Shown: positions 1-5,778 of the stretch, piece after piece
Position numbering within the stretch: position 1 is the first letter of the stretch
How the letters are laid out: every line of letters begins with the position of its first letter
Assembly (NCBI GenBank): GCA_965220955.1
Contig: CBDCRK010000038.1
Span: 1 to 34,009, forward strand
Source: CBDCRK01 sp965220955
Lineage (GTDB): Bacteria; Desulfobacterota; Binatia; Bin18; CBDCRK01
DNA length: 34,009 nucleotides
Reading direction: 5' to 3'
Made by a program: the position numbers and the translations under genes
The notes under the pieces: generated by a model
The model's input: the letters and a program-made list of their open reading frames with translations, nothing else
Told to the model about the DNA's origin: nothing
The model's database searches: none

Positions 1-183
1 GAAGCCAACGACTGGAGCCTGACCCCCGGCCGCTACGTCGGTGTCGCCCCGGAAGAGGAAGACAAAGACTTCGACTTCAAGGAAACCCTGCGCAAGATTC
101 ATGCAGAGCTGGAAGACCTCAACAACGAAGCGGCAACATTGGCGGCGAGGATCCAGAAAAACTTCAAGGAGCTGGAGGTATGA
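1..183 (+). CDS. hsdM: Type I restriction-modification methyltransferase subunit HsdM, C-terminal end
   Basis: This is the last 60 codons of a gene that begins before the window. HsdM is the N6-adenine methyltransferase of a type I restriction-modification complex and works with HsdS and HsdR. The visible part has the family's typical end: a SLTPGRYVGVAPEEED stretch, then a helix rich in Glu and Leu (LRKIHAELEDLNNEAATLA) ending in NFKELEV. None of the catalytic motifs (DPxxGSG, NPPF) is inside the window. The stop overlaps an ATG (ATGA at 180-183) that opens a short repeated sequence. The partner hsdS starts only at 4512 and hsdR at 11205, so about 4.3 kb of toxin-type genes separate hsdM from hsdS. 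The assignment rests on the characteristic tail and on the hsdS and hsdR genes downstream. Confidence 0.9.
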   Translation, partial: EANDWSLTPGRYVGVAPEEEDKDFDFKETLRKIHAELEDLNNEAATLAARIQKNFKELEV

Positions 184-244
184 AAAAGAACAGACTCGGC
201 ACCACCGGTTCTCGCAGCCGTGCAAAATGACAGGACTGTTGACA
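180..244 (+). repeat. Direct repeat copy 1 (65 bp) at the hsdM end
   Basis: This 65-bp stretch matches 1777-1841 without gaps at about 55 of 65 positions. It starts at the ATG overlapping the hsdM stop and ends in CAGGACTGTTGACA. In this copy the ATG opens a 16-codon peptide beginning MKKNRLGTTGSR; in the other copy it opens MKKKRLGAIGSR, of 20 codons. The two copies bracket about 1.5 kb of antitoxin, toxin and nucleotidyltransferase genes, which suggests that the segment was inserted or duplicated there. Whether the micro-peptides are made is unknown. Confidence 0.7.
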
Positions 245-326
245 CGAGACCGTATTTTTACCATACTTTTTCAGTAAATTTGATTCCTAACGAAGGATCT
301 CTAACGAAGAGAAAGGAGCCGAGCCA

Positions 327-546
327 ATGAAAATCACCATGAACCTCACCGAACGAGATGCGAAAAATACAGAGAAGTTGACCGCCCGGCTGCATTCCAG
401 GAGCAAGGCGGCAAACCGTGAGTACCGCGTTGTCGGTCACGGCAGCGCTCGCTGACATCATTAAAGATGGAGGCACTTTAATGGTTCGCAACCAGGATGG
501 TTCGATGGAAGGTCTTACCATTATAGGATTGACGAATGAGTCATGA
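327..546 (+). pseudogene. Small ribbon-helix-helix-like protein, frameshifted
   Basis: The start at 327 has a good ribosome site (AAAGGAG at 312-318). The first part reads MKITMNLTERDAKNTEKLTA then RLHSRSKAAN. After that the frame changes: removing one C from the CC at 416-417 continues the protein as VSTALSVTAALADIIKDGG, then GTLMVRNQDGSMEG, to the TGA at 544-546. The joined product is about 72 residues. The pattern (charged N-terminus, ERDxxNTxxL, KAANVSxALS, short beta-type end) resembles small ribbon-helix-helix-like regulators, an inference by eye. Its end overlaps the start of the membrane protein at 536, so the two were probably co-translated. The extra C may be decay or a sequencing error. 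Confidence 0.6.
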
Positions 547-799
547 GCCGAACGATTGGGGCTCCTCAGAGTCAGAGGATGGAGGGTCCCCGGCTATCAA
601 GCGTTCAGGTCCCGCCTATGAAAACGATCGACATTTTTATCGTGTCGTAGCTTGGTCGTTGAGTATTACCGTGATTCTATCCATGCTTGGGTCTTTAGGC
701 TTGGCCTCTTTCGGTAAATCCGTTCCAGATCCGATCATTGCTCTGGGTTCTACGGCTGTCGGAGCACTGGCCGGAGTCCTGGTAGGAAGCAAGCGTTAA
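536..799 (+). CDS. Small two-helix membrane protein, function unknown
   Basis: An 87-residue protein. Residues 1-30 are polar and acidic. Two hydrophobic segments follow: about residues 35-57 (YRVVAWSLSITVILSMLGSL) and 65-84 (PDPIIALGSTAVGALAGVLV), ending in GSKR. The glycine and alanine spacing in the second helix (GxxAVGALAGxLVG) favours close helix packing. The start at 536 overlaps the stop of the small regulator-like gene at 544-546. I recognise no named family. The shape is that of many small phage or mobile-element membrane proteins, but nothing here shows lysis or exclusion activity. Confidence 0.6.
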   Translation: MSHEPNDWGSSESEDGGSPAIKRSGPAYENDRHFYRVVAWSLSITVILSMLGSLGLASFGKSVPDPIIALGSTAVGALAGVLVGSKR

Positions 800-821
800 G
801 AATGGGGCGTGAACCGGCTGA

Positions 822-914
822 CCGGACATAGTCATCGACAGAGTCCAGCGCCAATACCTCACGATTCTCGGAGAACTCTATGAGCGCTTGAGCCTGGAGG
901 CAATGGAAGTATGA
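822..914 (+). pseudogene. C-terminal remnant of a gene coupled to the nucleotidyltransferase
   Basis: After a stop at 819-821 this frame stays open for 30 codons, reads DRVQRQYLTILGELYERLSL then EAMEV, and stops at 912-914 in an ATGA overlap with the nucleotidyltransferase start at 911. The overlap and amphipathic helical character suggest the tail of a partner gene whose 5' part is gone. MNT nucleotidyltransferases usually pair with HEPN-type proteins, so such a partner is possible, but the piece is too short to name. There is no ATG in frame apart from one at 903. Confidence 0.3.
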
Positions 915-1294
915 GAGCGCCAGACCTTTCTCCCGACGTCATGGAAATGCTGACCCGCATCTTCGTCACCTACCCCGAACTGACGGAGGTCACGCTCTTC
1001 GGATCACGCGCCACCGGCAAGGCGACTTCACGTTCCGACATCGACTTGGCCACAAGAGGCATCATGGACGACAGCCGCCTCGGGCGGCTGGCCCTTGACC
1101 TGGAAGACTTGGACATTCCGCAGACCTGCGACCTCAAAGCCTACGACGGCATCAATTCCGCCCCTCTCAAGCAACACATAGACACCTTCGGGATTACCAT
1201 TTACTCGAAGCAGAGGGGTATGAAGTTTGAAAACGGAAGGCGCGGCTATCTTGTCAGCTCTCGCCGGCAAGATTCAGGCATTCCGAGACGTTGA
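911..1294 (+). CDS. MNT-type minimal nucleotidyltransferase (toxin-antitoxin type)
   Basis: A 127-residue protein with the polymerase-beta-like nucleotidyltransferase signature: LFGSRATGKATSRSDIDLA at about residues 29-48 (GS helix turn and DxD metal ligands), and a third acidic strand at CDLKAYD near residue 75. This is the MNT fold of HEPN-MNT toxin-antitoxin pairs, in which the MNT enzyme AMPylates its HEPN toxin. No intact HEPN gene is next to it; only a coupled 30-codon remnant lies upstream. Homologues usually end soon after the ITIYSK stretch (about residue 100). The last 25 residues here are basic and overlap the next gene's frame, so the natural end may have been lost. The start at 911 fits the ATGA overlap. 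Confidence 0.75.
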   Translation: MRAPDLSPDVMEMLTRIFVTYPELTEVTLFGSRATGKATSRSDIDLATRGIMDDSRLGRLALDLEDLDIPQTCDLKAYDGINSAPLKQHIDTFGITIYSKQRGMKFENGRRGYLVSSRRQDSGIPRR

Positions 1295-1355
1295 TGATCC
1301 GGTCGCCTTGCAACATGATCTTCGGGACTCTTGGAAACGTGGCTGGGATAAATGA
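1227..1355 (+). CDS. Very short candidate antitoxin for the adjacent PIN toxin (TTG start)
   Basis: A 42-residue reading frame with a TTG start at 1227, preceded by AGAGGG at 1212-1217. It reads MKTEGAAILSALAGKIQAFR, then DVDDPVALQHDLRDSWKRGW and DK. Its TGA (1353-1355) overlaps the ATG of the PIN-domain gene at 1352. This ATGA coupling and its place before the toxin are what a VapB-like antitoxin shows. The C-terminal half is amphipathic and ends in a Trp/Arg-rich segment that could wrap the toxin. It lacks an obvious DNA-binding fold at this length. It overlaps the end of the nucleotidyltransferase frame by 68 bases, so one of the two ends may be altered. The antitoxin role is inferred from context. 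Confidence 0.5.
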   Translation: MKTEGAAILSALAGKIQAFRDVDDPVALQHDLRDSWKRGWDK

Positions 1356-1723
1356 ACTCCGAGCGGTTTCTGATTGATACCAACATTTTCATTCTGCTGT
1401 TCAACAATCGCCTGGCAGAACCACTCCCCCGTGGAGAAATCTCGTGTTCAGTCATCACTGAAATGGAATTGCTGTCTTTCCCGGCACTGACTCCATCAGA
1501 GGAAGCGTTAATTCGTGAGATGCTTGCCAACGTTACTATCTACGGCATTGAGCAGGATGTCAAGGAAGAAGCTATTCGCTTGCAACGAAAATCGAGACTC
1601 AAGTTGCCGGACGCAATTATTGCCGCCACGGCTCTGTGTCATCAGGCTGTTCTGGTGACAAATGGCAATGAGTTGCAAAATGTGCCAGGTCTGAAAAGCC
1701 AGAGGTTGGCGGTCAGGCGATAA
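1352..1723 (+). CDS. PIN-domain toxin, VapC family
   Basis: A 123-residue PIN-domain protein. VapC toxins are Mg-dependent ribonucleases that cut tRNA or rRNA. The acidic active-site set is visible: FLIDTNIFI (Asp at residue 9), the SVITEMELLSFP helix (Glu near residue 38), and the KLPDAIIAATAL segment (Asp near 93) followed by LVTNGNEL (Asn where many members have Asp). Length is normal. Its start overlaps the stop of the 42-codon gene upstream, the likely antitoxin. It is the second of five toxin-type units between hsdM and hsdS. Confidence 0.88.
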   Translation: MNSERFLIDTNIFILLFNNRLAEPLPRGEISCSVITEMELLSFPALTPSEEALIREMLANVTIYGIEQDVKEEAIRLQRKSRLKLPDAIIAATALCHQAVLVTNGNELQNVPGLKSQRLAVRR

Positions 1724-1776
1724 CGGTATCTACGAATATGTTGGATTCCCAAGAACAACTTTGAGGAGCCGGGGAC

Positions 1777-1841
1777 ATGAAAAAGAAGAGACTCGGTGCT
1801 ATCGGTTCTCGCGGCCGTTCAGAACAACAGGACTGTTGACA
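1777..1841 (+). repeat. Direct repeat copy 2 (65 bp) in front of higB
   Basis: Second copy of the 65-bp sequence found at 180-244, about 85% identical by eye and without gaps. It opens a 20-codon peptide (MKKKRLGAIGSRGRSEQQDC, stop at 1837-1839) preceded by GGAGCC. The higB reading frame runs through it in another frame, so an annotated higB start inside the repeat is less likely than the ATG at 1859. The repeat seems to mark where a cassette joins. Confidence 0.7.
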
Positions 1842-1858
1842 GGAAATGTCAACTCCTC

Positions 1859-2137
1859 ATGATCCAATCCTTTGCAGACAAAGAGACCGAAGAATTCTTC
1901 CGTTCGGCAACGAGCCGCCGCTTTGCGGCGATCTCACGGGTTGCACTGAGAAAACTCATTCAAATGAACCAGGCGCGCGCCTTGAACGACTTGGCCGTTC
2001 CGCCCGGAAACCGCTTGGAAAGCCTACGGGGCGATTTAGCGGGTTTTTATTCCATTCGCATCAACGATCAGTGGCGTATTGTATTTCAGTGGACAGAGCA
2101 TGGACCGGCACGGGTCGCCATTGTCGGTTACCATTGA
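1859..2137 (+). CDS. higB: HigB-type mRNA interferase toxin (RelE/HigB superfamily)
   Basis: A 92-residue protein starting MIQSFADKETEEFF, the usual opening of plasmid-maintenance HigB toxins. The family core is clear: a basic helix (SRVALRKLIQMNQAR), LNDLAVPPGNRLESLRGD, then the beta sheet FYSIRINDQWRIVFQW, which carries the catalytic face. HigB cuts mRNA on the translating ribosome. I prefer the ATG at 1859; the longer frame from GTG 1796 only adds repeat-derived sequence. The toxin precedes the antitoxin, as is typical of higBA. A gap of 30 bases with a possible internal promoter separates it from higA. Confidence 0.9.
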   Translation: MIQSFADKETEEFFRSATSRRFAAISRVALRKLIQMNQARALNDLAVPPGNRLESLRGDLAGFYSIRINDQWRIVFQWTEHGPARVAIVGYH

Positions 2138-2161
2138 CAATTCCCTATAACGTCATATGGT
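2134..2161 (+). promoter_or_regulatory. Possible internal promoter for higA
   Basis: TTGACA (2134-2139, overlapping the higB stop) is followed after 16 bases by TATGGT (2156-2161). The -35 box is perfect; the -10 box matches 4 of 6. Internal higA promoters are known in higBA loci, where extra antitoxin is made. The start codon at 2168 is very close, so the transcript would be nearly leaderless. Confidence 0.3.
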
Positions 2162-2167
2162 ATAGGC

Positions 2168-2467
2168 ATGAAAAATCCCATTACTCCCGGTGAAATTCTT
2201 CTGGAGGAATATCTCAAGCCAATGGGGATTTCGCAAAGCGCCATGGCCCGTGCGATCGGCGTTGCTCCGCGGGCAATCAATGAAATCGTTCTTGGCAAAC
2301 GCTCGATTACGCCCGCCATGTCTATTCGCTTCGGTGCTTTCTTTGGACAGTCGGACGAGTTCTGGCACGGACTCCAGGTCGAGTGCGATTTTCGCAGTCT
2401 CTCCAAGGAAAAGAAAAGACTGACTGCCCATATCCAGCCGGCTTCCACTTTGGCTCACGTCTCCTGA
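2168..2467 (+). CDS. higA: HigA-type antitoxin, XRE-family helix-turn-helix
   Basis: A 99-residue antitoxin with the HigA opening ITPGEILLEEYLKPMGISQS, then a helix-turn-helix at about residues 21-58 (SAMARAIGVAPRAINEIVLG, KRSITPAMSIRFGAFFG) and the conserved SDEFWHGLQ segment. HigA binds HigB, blocks its active site and represses its own operon. The C-terminal 25 residues (KEKKRLTAHIQPAST) are typical. It follows higB by 30 bases in the same direction. A strong ribosome site is not obvious, which fits translation from a very short leader or coupling to higB. Confidence 0.9.
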   Translation: MKNPITPGEILLEEYLKPMGISQSAMARAIGVAPRAINEIVLGKRSITPAMSIRFGAFFGQSDEFWHGLQVECDFRSLSKEKKRLTAHIQPASTLAHVS

Positions 2468-2506
2468 CTTCCCATGCTTGCCCAAAGGAAGAAGTGAGAA
2501 ATATGA

Positions 2507-3196
2507 ATGCCGGATAAGAAAGTCATTATCATTGCCGGGCCGAACGGGGCCGGCAAGACAACCTTCGCGCAGGAATATCTGCCCAACGAGGCGGACTGCC
2601 CGGTTTTTATCAATGCCGACCTAATAGCAGCGGGCTTGTCACCCTTCCGGCCTGCGACCGCTGCTATTCGTGCCGGGCGGCTGATGCTGGAAGAAATCGC
2701 CACTCATGCTCGCGCGGGAAGGAGTTTCGCCTTTGAAACAACGCTAGCAGGTCGAGGCTATGTCAGAATGATTCGTCAGTGGCGCACCGATGGTTACAAG
2801 GTAAGGCTGATATTTCTATCGCTTGCGACGCCGGAAGAGGCAATTGAGCGGATACAATTGCGGGTGCGTCAAGGCGGGCACCATGTTCCCGAAGCGGTCA
2901 TACGTCGCCGTTTCGACAGTGGTCTCCGAAATTTCAAGACAATATACCGACTCTGTGTTGACAATTGGTTATGGTATAACAACAGCGGCGCAATGCCTGA
3001 AAAAAAGTCTCCAAATCCAGACGATACTGACACGGAAGGCGTGACGGCCGCGCTCATGCGAGCCGCCAGACGCGCCCATCTCATCGCCCACCAGACCGGC
3101 ACCGGTGTTGTTGTCATGCAAGACGGCAAGGTGGTGGAGATTGAGCCGGACCCGGAGATGTATGGGGAAGTTGGAAGTGAGAAGTTTGAAGGGTGA
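2507..3196 (+). CDS. Zeta-toxin-type P-loop kinase with an unusual C-terminal tail
   Basis: A 229-residue protein. Residues 1-160 are a zeta-toxin/AAA-type P-loop kinase: Walker A at residues 9-19 (AGPNGAGKTTF), the NADLIAAGLSPF substrate loop, the SFAFETTLAGRGY segment, an Arg-rich lid (RIQLRVRQGGHHVPEAVIRR) and the closing VDNWLWYNNSG. Zeta toxins phosphorylate UDP-N-acetylglucosamine or related small molecules. The usual tail after NNSG is replaced by a different module beginning at an internal Met (residue 163): KKSPNPDDTDTEGVTAALM onwards, to PDPEMYG. The same module is coded again after the Fic gene (4277-4479). The last ten residues come from a 7-bp repeat array. The internal ATG at 2993 could also serve as a separate start. 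No epsilon-type antitoxin is seen. Confidence 0.85.
   Translation: MPDKKVIIIAGPNGAGKTTFAQEYLPNEADCPVFINADLIAAGLSPFRPATAAIRAGRLMLEEIATHARAGRSFAFETTLAGRGYVRMIRQWRTDGYKVRLIFLSLATPEEAIERIQLRVRQGGHHVPEAVIRRRFDSGLRNFKTIYRLCVDNWLWYNNSGAMPEKKSPNPDDTDTEGVTAALMRAARRAHLIAHQTGTGVVVMQDGKVVEIEPDPEMYGEVGSEKFEG
2998..3168 (+). repeat. Tail-module repeat, copy 1 (within the zeta-type gene)
   Basis: About 170 bases coding for the tail module (KKSPNPDDTDTEG to DPEMYG) match 4275-4445 at a constant offset of 1277 bases, roughly 87% identical by eye. Most differences fall at third codon positions, so both copies have been under protein-level selection. Here the A run before the module has seven A and the frame is open; the second copy has six. 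Confidence 0.85.
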
Positions 3197-4235
3197 AAGG
3201 CCGAGGGTGTTTTCAAGTTTCTCGCGTCTCTCTGGCGACCGGCTGGAGGGCGTTAGGGGGACGATCGATAAGCCACCATACACCATCACGCCAGACACGC
3301 TGTCCCGTATTGAGCAGATTGGCGAGGCGATCGGCCGGGCTGAGGCGGTGGGCGTCTCGCAGGATTTGCGTCTGCGGCGAATCAATCGTATCCGCACGAT
3401 CCACGGCTCGCTCGCCATTGAAGGCAACATCCTGGGTGAGGAGGAAATCTCCACGATTCTCGACGGCAAGCCTGTTGCCGCCCCGTTGAGGGATATTCAA
3501 GAGGTTCGTAATGCCATCCGCGCATACGACCAATACCAGCAAATGAATCCCGCCAGCGAGTCCGATCTGCTGCGCGCCCACGAGTTGCTGATGACCGGAC
3601 TGCTGGATGCTCCAGGCCACTATCGCCGCGGCCAAGTGTCCGTGATGGGCCAAGGCCAGCTACACCACATCGGCCCGCCTGCTCGGCGGGTGCCGCAACT
3701 CATGGCGAACCTGCTGGCATGGCTCGGCAGTACCAACGAGCCTCCGCTGATTGCTGGCTCCGTCTTTCATTACGAATTCGAGTTCATTCACCCCTTCGAG
3801 GACGGCAACGGACGGATGGGGCGACTCTGGCAAACTCTGATTCTGACACGCTGGAAACCGCTATTCGCTCATATTCCCGTGGAAAGCCTGATTCACGCCA
3901 AGCAGGATGACTATTACGAAGCCATCCGCCGGAGTTCGGCAGAGGGCGAGACGCCGTTCATTGCGTTCATGTTAGACACCATTCTCGAATCCATACGAAC
4001 CCCCCAAGCAGACCCCCAAGTAACCCCTCAAGTAAGGCGGTTACTGTCCGTGCTGCCAGGCGAAATGTCGAGACAGGAGATTCAACAGGCGCTCGGGCTC
4101 AAAGACCGTAAATCAATGCGACAACGATATCTTCTCCCCGCATTGCAGGGCAGTTACATCGAAATGACGTATCCCGACACACCCAACGCCCGGAATCAGA
4201 AGTATCGCCCTACCCCGCGCGGACGGCGGGTATAG
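3162..4235 (+). CDS. Class II Fic-domain protein (AMPylator) with C-terminal winged helix
   Basis: Fic enzymes transfer AMP or related groups to target proteins. The catalytic loop HPFEDGNGRMGR is complete at about residues 210-221. The autoinhibitory motif (S/T)xxxE(G/N) is N-terminal (SLAIEGN, Ser 83 to Glu 87), which defines class II. The N-terminus has the common KPPYTITPDTLSRIEQIGEA segment. After a linker with repeated PQV units (PQADPQVTPQV) comes a winged-helix domain (EMSRQEIQQALGLKDRKSMR to NQKYRPTPRGRR). The start is uncertain: ATG 3162 overlaps the zeta-type gene by 35 bases and runs through the 7-bp repeat array; GTG 3207 would avoid both. It sits inside the hsdM-hsdS interval and is followed by a second copy of the zeta tail module, a candidate partner. 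Confidence 0.88.
   Translation: MGKLEVRSLKGERPRVFSSFSRLSGDRLEGVRGTIDKPPYTITPDTLSRIEQIGEAIGRAEAVGVSQDLRLRRINRIRTIHGSLAIEGNILGEEEISTILDGKPVAAPLRDIQEVRNAIRAYDQYQQMNPASESDLLRAHELLMTGLLDAPGHYRRGQVSVMGQGQLHHIGPPARRVPQLMANLLAWLGSTNEPPLIAGSVFHYEFEFIHPFEDGNGRMGRLWQTLILTRWKPLFAHIPVESLIHAKQDDYYEAIRRSSAEGETPFIAFMLDTILESIRTPQADPQVTPQVRRLLSVLPGEMSRQEIQQALGLKDRKSMRQRYLLPALQGSYIEMTYPDTPNARNQKYRPTPRGRRV
3167..3201 (+). repeat. 7-bp tandem repeat array, GAAGNNN x5
   Basis: Five consecutive 7-base units: GAAGTTG, GAAGTGA, GAAGTTT, GAAGGGT, GAAAGGC. The first four bases are constant except in the last unit and the other three vary. The array codes for the end of the zeta-type protein and lies in the Fic start region. 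An array of the same type, in reverse orientation, is at 8395-8429, and two units are at 10151-10164. Confidence 0.75.
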
Positions 4236-4258
4236 GCAGAAGTGAATGGCAGATAAAA

Positions 4259-4479
4259 ATGATAAAAGAACCCTCTGAAAAAAGTCTCCAAATCCAGACG
4301 ATGCCGACACGGAAGGCGTGACGGCCGCTCTCATGCGGGCCGCTCGACGCGCCCACCTCATCGCTCACCAGACCGGCACCGGCGTTGTGGTCATGCGGGA
4401 TGGAAAAGTAGTAGAAATTGACCCTGACCCGGAGATGTACGGAGATTTGTTGAAAAATATATCCGAATATGAAGATTGA
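4259..4479 (+). pseudogene. Stand-alone copy of the zeta tail module, frameshifted in an A run
   Basis: From the ATG at 4259 the protein starts MIKEPSEK. One A added to the six-A run at 4278-4283 makes it continue KKSPNPDDADTEGVTAALM, then RAARRAHLIAHQTGTGVVVM, then DGKVVEIDPDPEMYGDLL and ISEYED to the TGA at 4477-4479. It would be about 74 residues. The same module forms the end of the zeta-type protein, where the A run has seven A. An ATG at 4246 gives a frame that meets TGA after ten codons. As drawn, translation would fail unless the ribosome or polymerase slips on the A run. Its repeated position behind two different toxin genes suggests an antitoxin or adaptor, which is inference. Confidence 0.6.
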
Positions 4480-4523
4480 GGGGATGGGTTGGCACTTTGA
4501 GGAGTTGGGGGATGAGTTGGCAC
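4480..4523 (+). repeat. 28-bp tandem step at the hsdS start
   Basis: A 16-base word (GGGGATGRGTTGGCAC) occurs at 4480-4495 and again at 4508-4523. Each copy contains an ATG: ATG 4484 would read MGWHFEELGD and ATG 4512 reads MSWHEMVLGD. Both look like the opening of an HsdS protein. Because 28 is not a multiple of three, only the second is in frame with the gene. Confidence 0.55.
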
Positions 4524-5764
4524 GAGATGGTGCTTGGCGATGCAATTCAGGTAAAGCACGGTTTCGCATTCAAGAGTCAGTATTTCTCTGACAGTGGCGA
4601 GTTCATTGTCCTCACACCCGGCAATTTCAACGAAGAGGGTGGATTTCGGTTACGGCCAGATAAGGATCGATTCTATACAGGAGATATTCCAGAGGAGTAC
4701 GTTTTGGATGAGGGAGACCTGATCGTCGCAATGACGGAACAGGGACCTGGGCTTCTTGGCAGTTCTGCGTTGATTCCCGAGGGAGGGAAGTATCTCCACA
4801 ACCAACGTCTGGGCTTAATTCAGGAAATAGACAACAAAGCTCTGGATAAACATTTTCTCTACTACCTCTTCAACACTAGACCAGTCCGTGGACAAATCAG
4901 CGGTAGCGCAACTGGCACGAAAGTTAGACATACAGCTCCCGAACGCATTTATCGAGTCAAGGTGACTGTTCCTACGGATGTCAACCAACAACACCACATC
5001 GCCTCAATACTCTCCGCCTACGACGACCTTATTGAGAACAACCAGCGACGGATTCAATTGCTGGAGCAGGCGGCGCGGCTACTTTACAAAGAGTGGTTCG
5101 TGCGGCTTCGGTTCCCTGGGCATGAGCACGTCAAGGTGAGAAATGGTGTGCCGGAGGGGTGGGGAAAAAAGACTGCTTTTGAAGTGATGGACGTACTCAG
5201 CGGTGGAACACCTAAGACACACGTGTCCAGCTACTGGGGGGCGACATTCCCTTCTTTACCCCGAAGGACGCAACCGATTGCCTCTACACGTTCAGCACCG
5301 AAAGGACCCTGACGGAAGATGGCCTACGCAATTGCAATAGCAGATTGTATCCCAAGGACACGGTCTTCGTCGCCGCACGCGGCACCGTTGGCAAGATAAC
5401 GCTTGCCCAGACCGACATGGCTATGAATCAGACATGCTACGCGCTAATTGCTCACCCGCCTCTCAACCAGCACTTCCTCTACTGCGCACTTGTTGAGGGC
5501 GTCGAGCAGCTCCGTAGCCGGGCTGTAGGGTCTGTCTTCAACGCAATTATCCGCGATACTTTCAAACAGATTCCCTTCCTAGTTCCAGATGAAGCCGTCA
5601 TTCGGATGTTCTCGAAGCATGTCACTCTGATGATACGACAGATTGACACGCTCTCGCACGAAACACGGAAGCTTGCCCAAGCCCGTGACCTGCTACTACC
5701 ACGGCTGATGAGCGGGGAGGTAACAGCCGCTCGTCCAGCCGAGCAATTCCAGATGAAAAGCTGA
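4512..5764 (+). pseudogene. hsdS: Type I restriction-modification specificity subunit HsdS, frameshifted in a G run
   Basis: HsdS recognises the split DNA target with two target-recognition domains (TRDs) and holds HsdM and HsdR. TRD1 spans roughly residues 1-150 and includes GFAFKSQYF. The central conserved region follows: IASILSAYDDLIENNQRRIQ and LLYKEWFVRLRFPGHE. TRD2 begins at GVPEGW and breaks at about residue 243, in a run of six G (5236-5241). One more G restores GGDIPFFTPKDATDC, then RNCNSRLYPKDTVFVAARGT, and the usual end LAQARDLLLPRLMSGEV. The restored protein is about 417 residues, a normal length. As written the product stops at 5312 with TRD1 and the central helices only. The frame break may be phase variation, decay or a base-calling error. 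The start at 4512 has GGAGTTGGGGG just upstream. Confidence 0.88.
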
Positions 5765-5778
5765 AAGATCCAGGTCCA

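Noticed and set aside
258..521. Minus-strand frame of 87 codons over the small regulator-like gene
   Set aside because: The plus strand carries a recognisable protein and a good ribosome site; the minus frame shows no motif.
2153..2485. Minus-strand frames of 106-110 codons opposite higA
   Set aside because: HigA is unmistakable on the plus strand; these are shadows.
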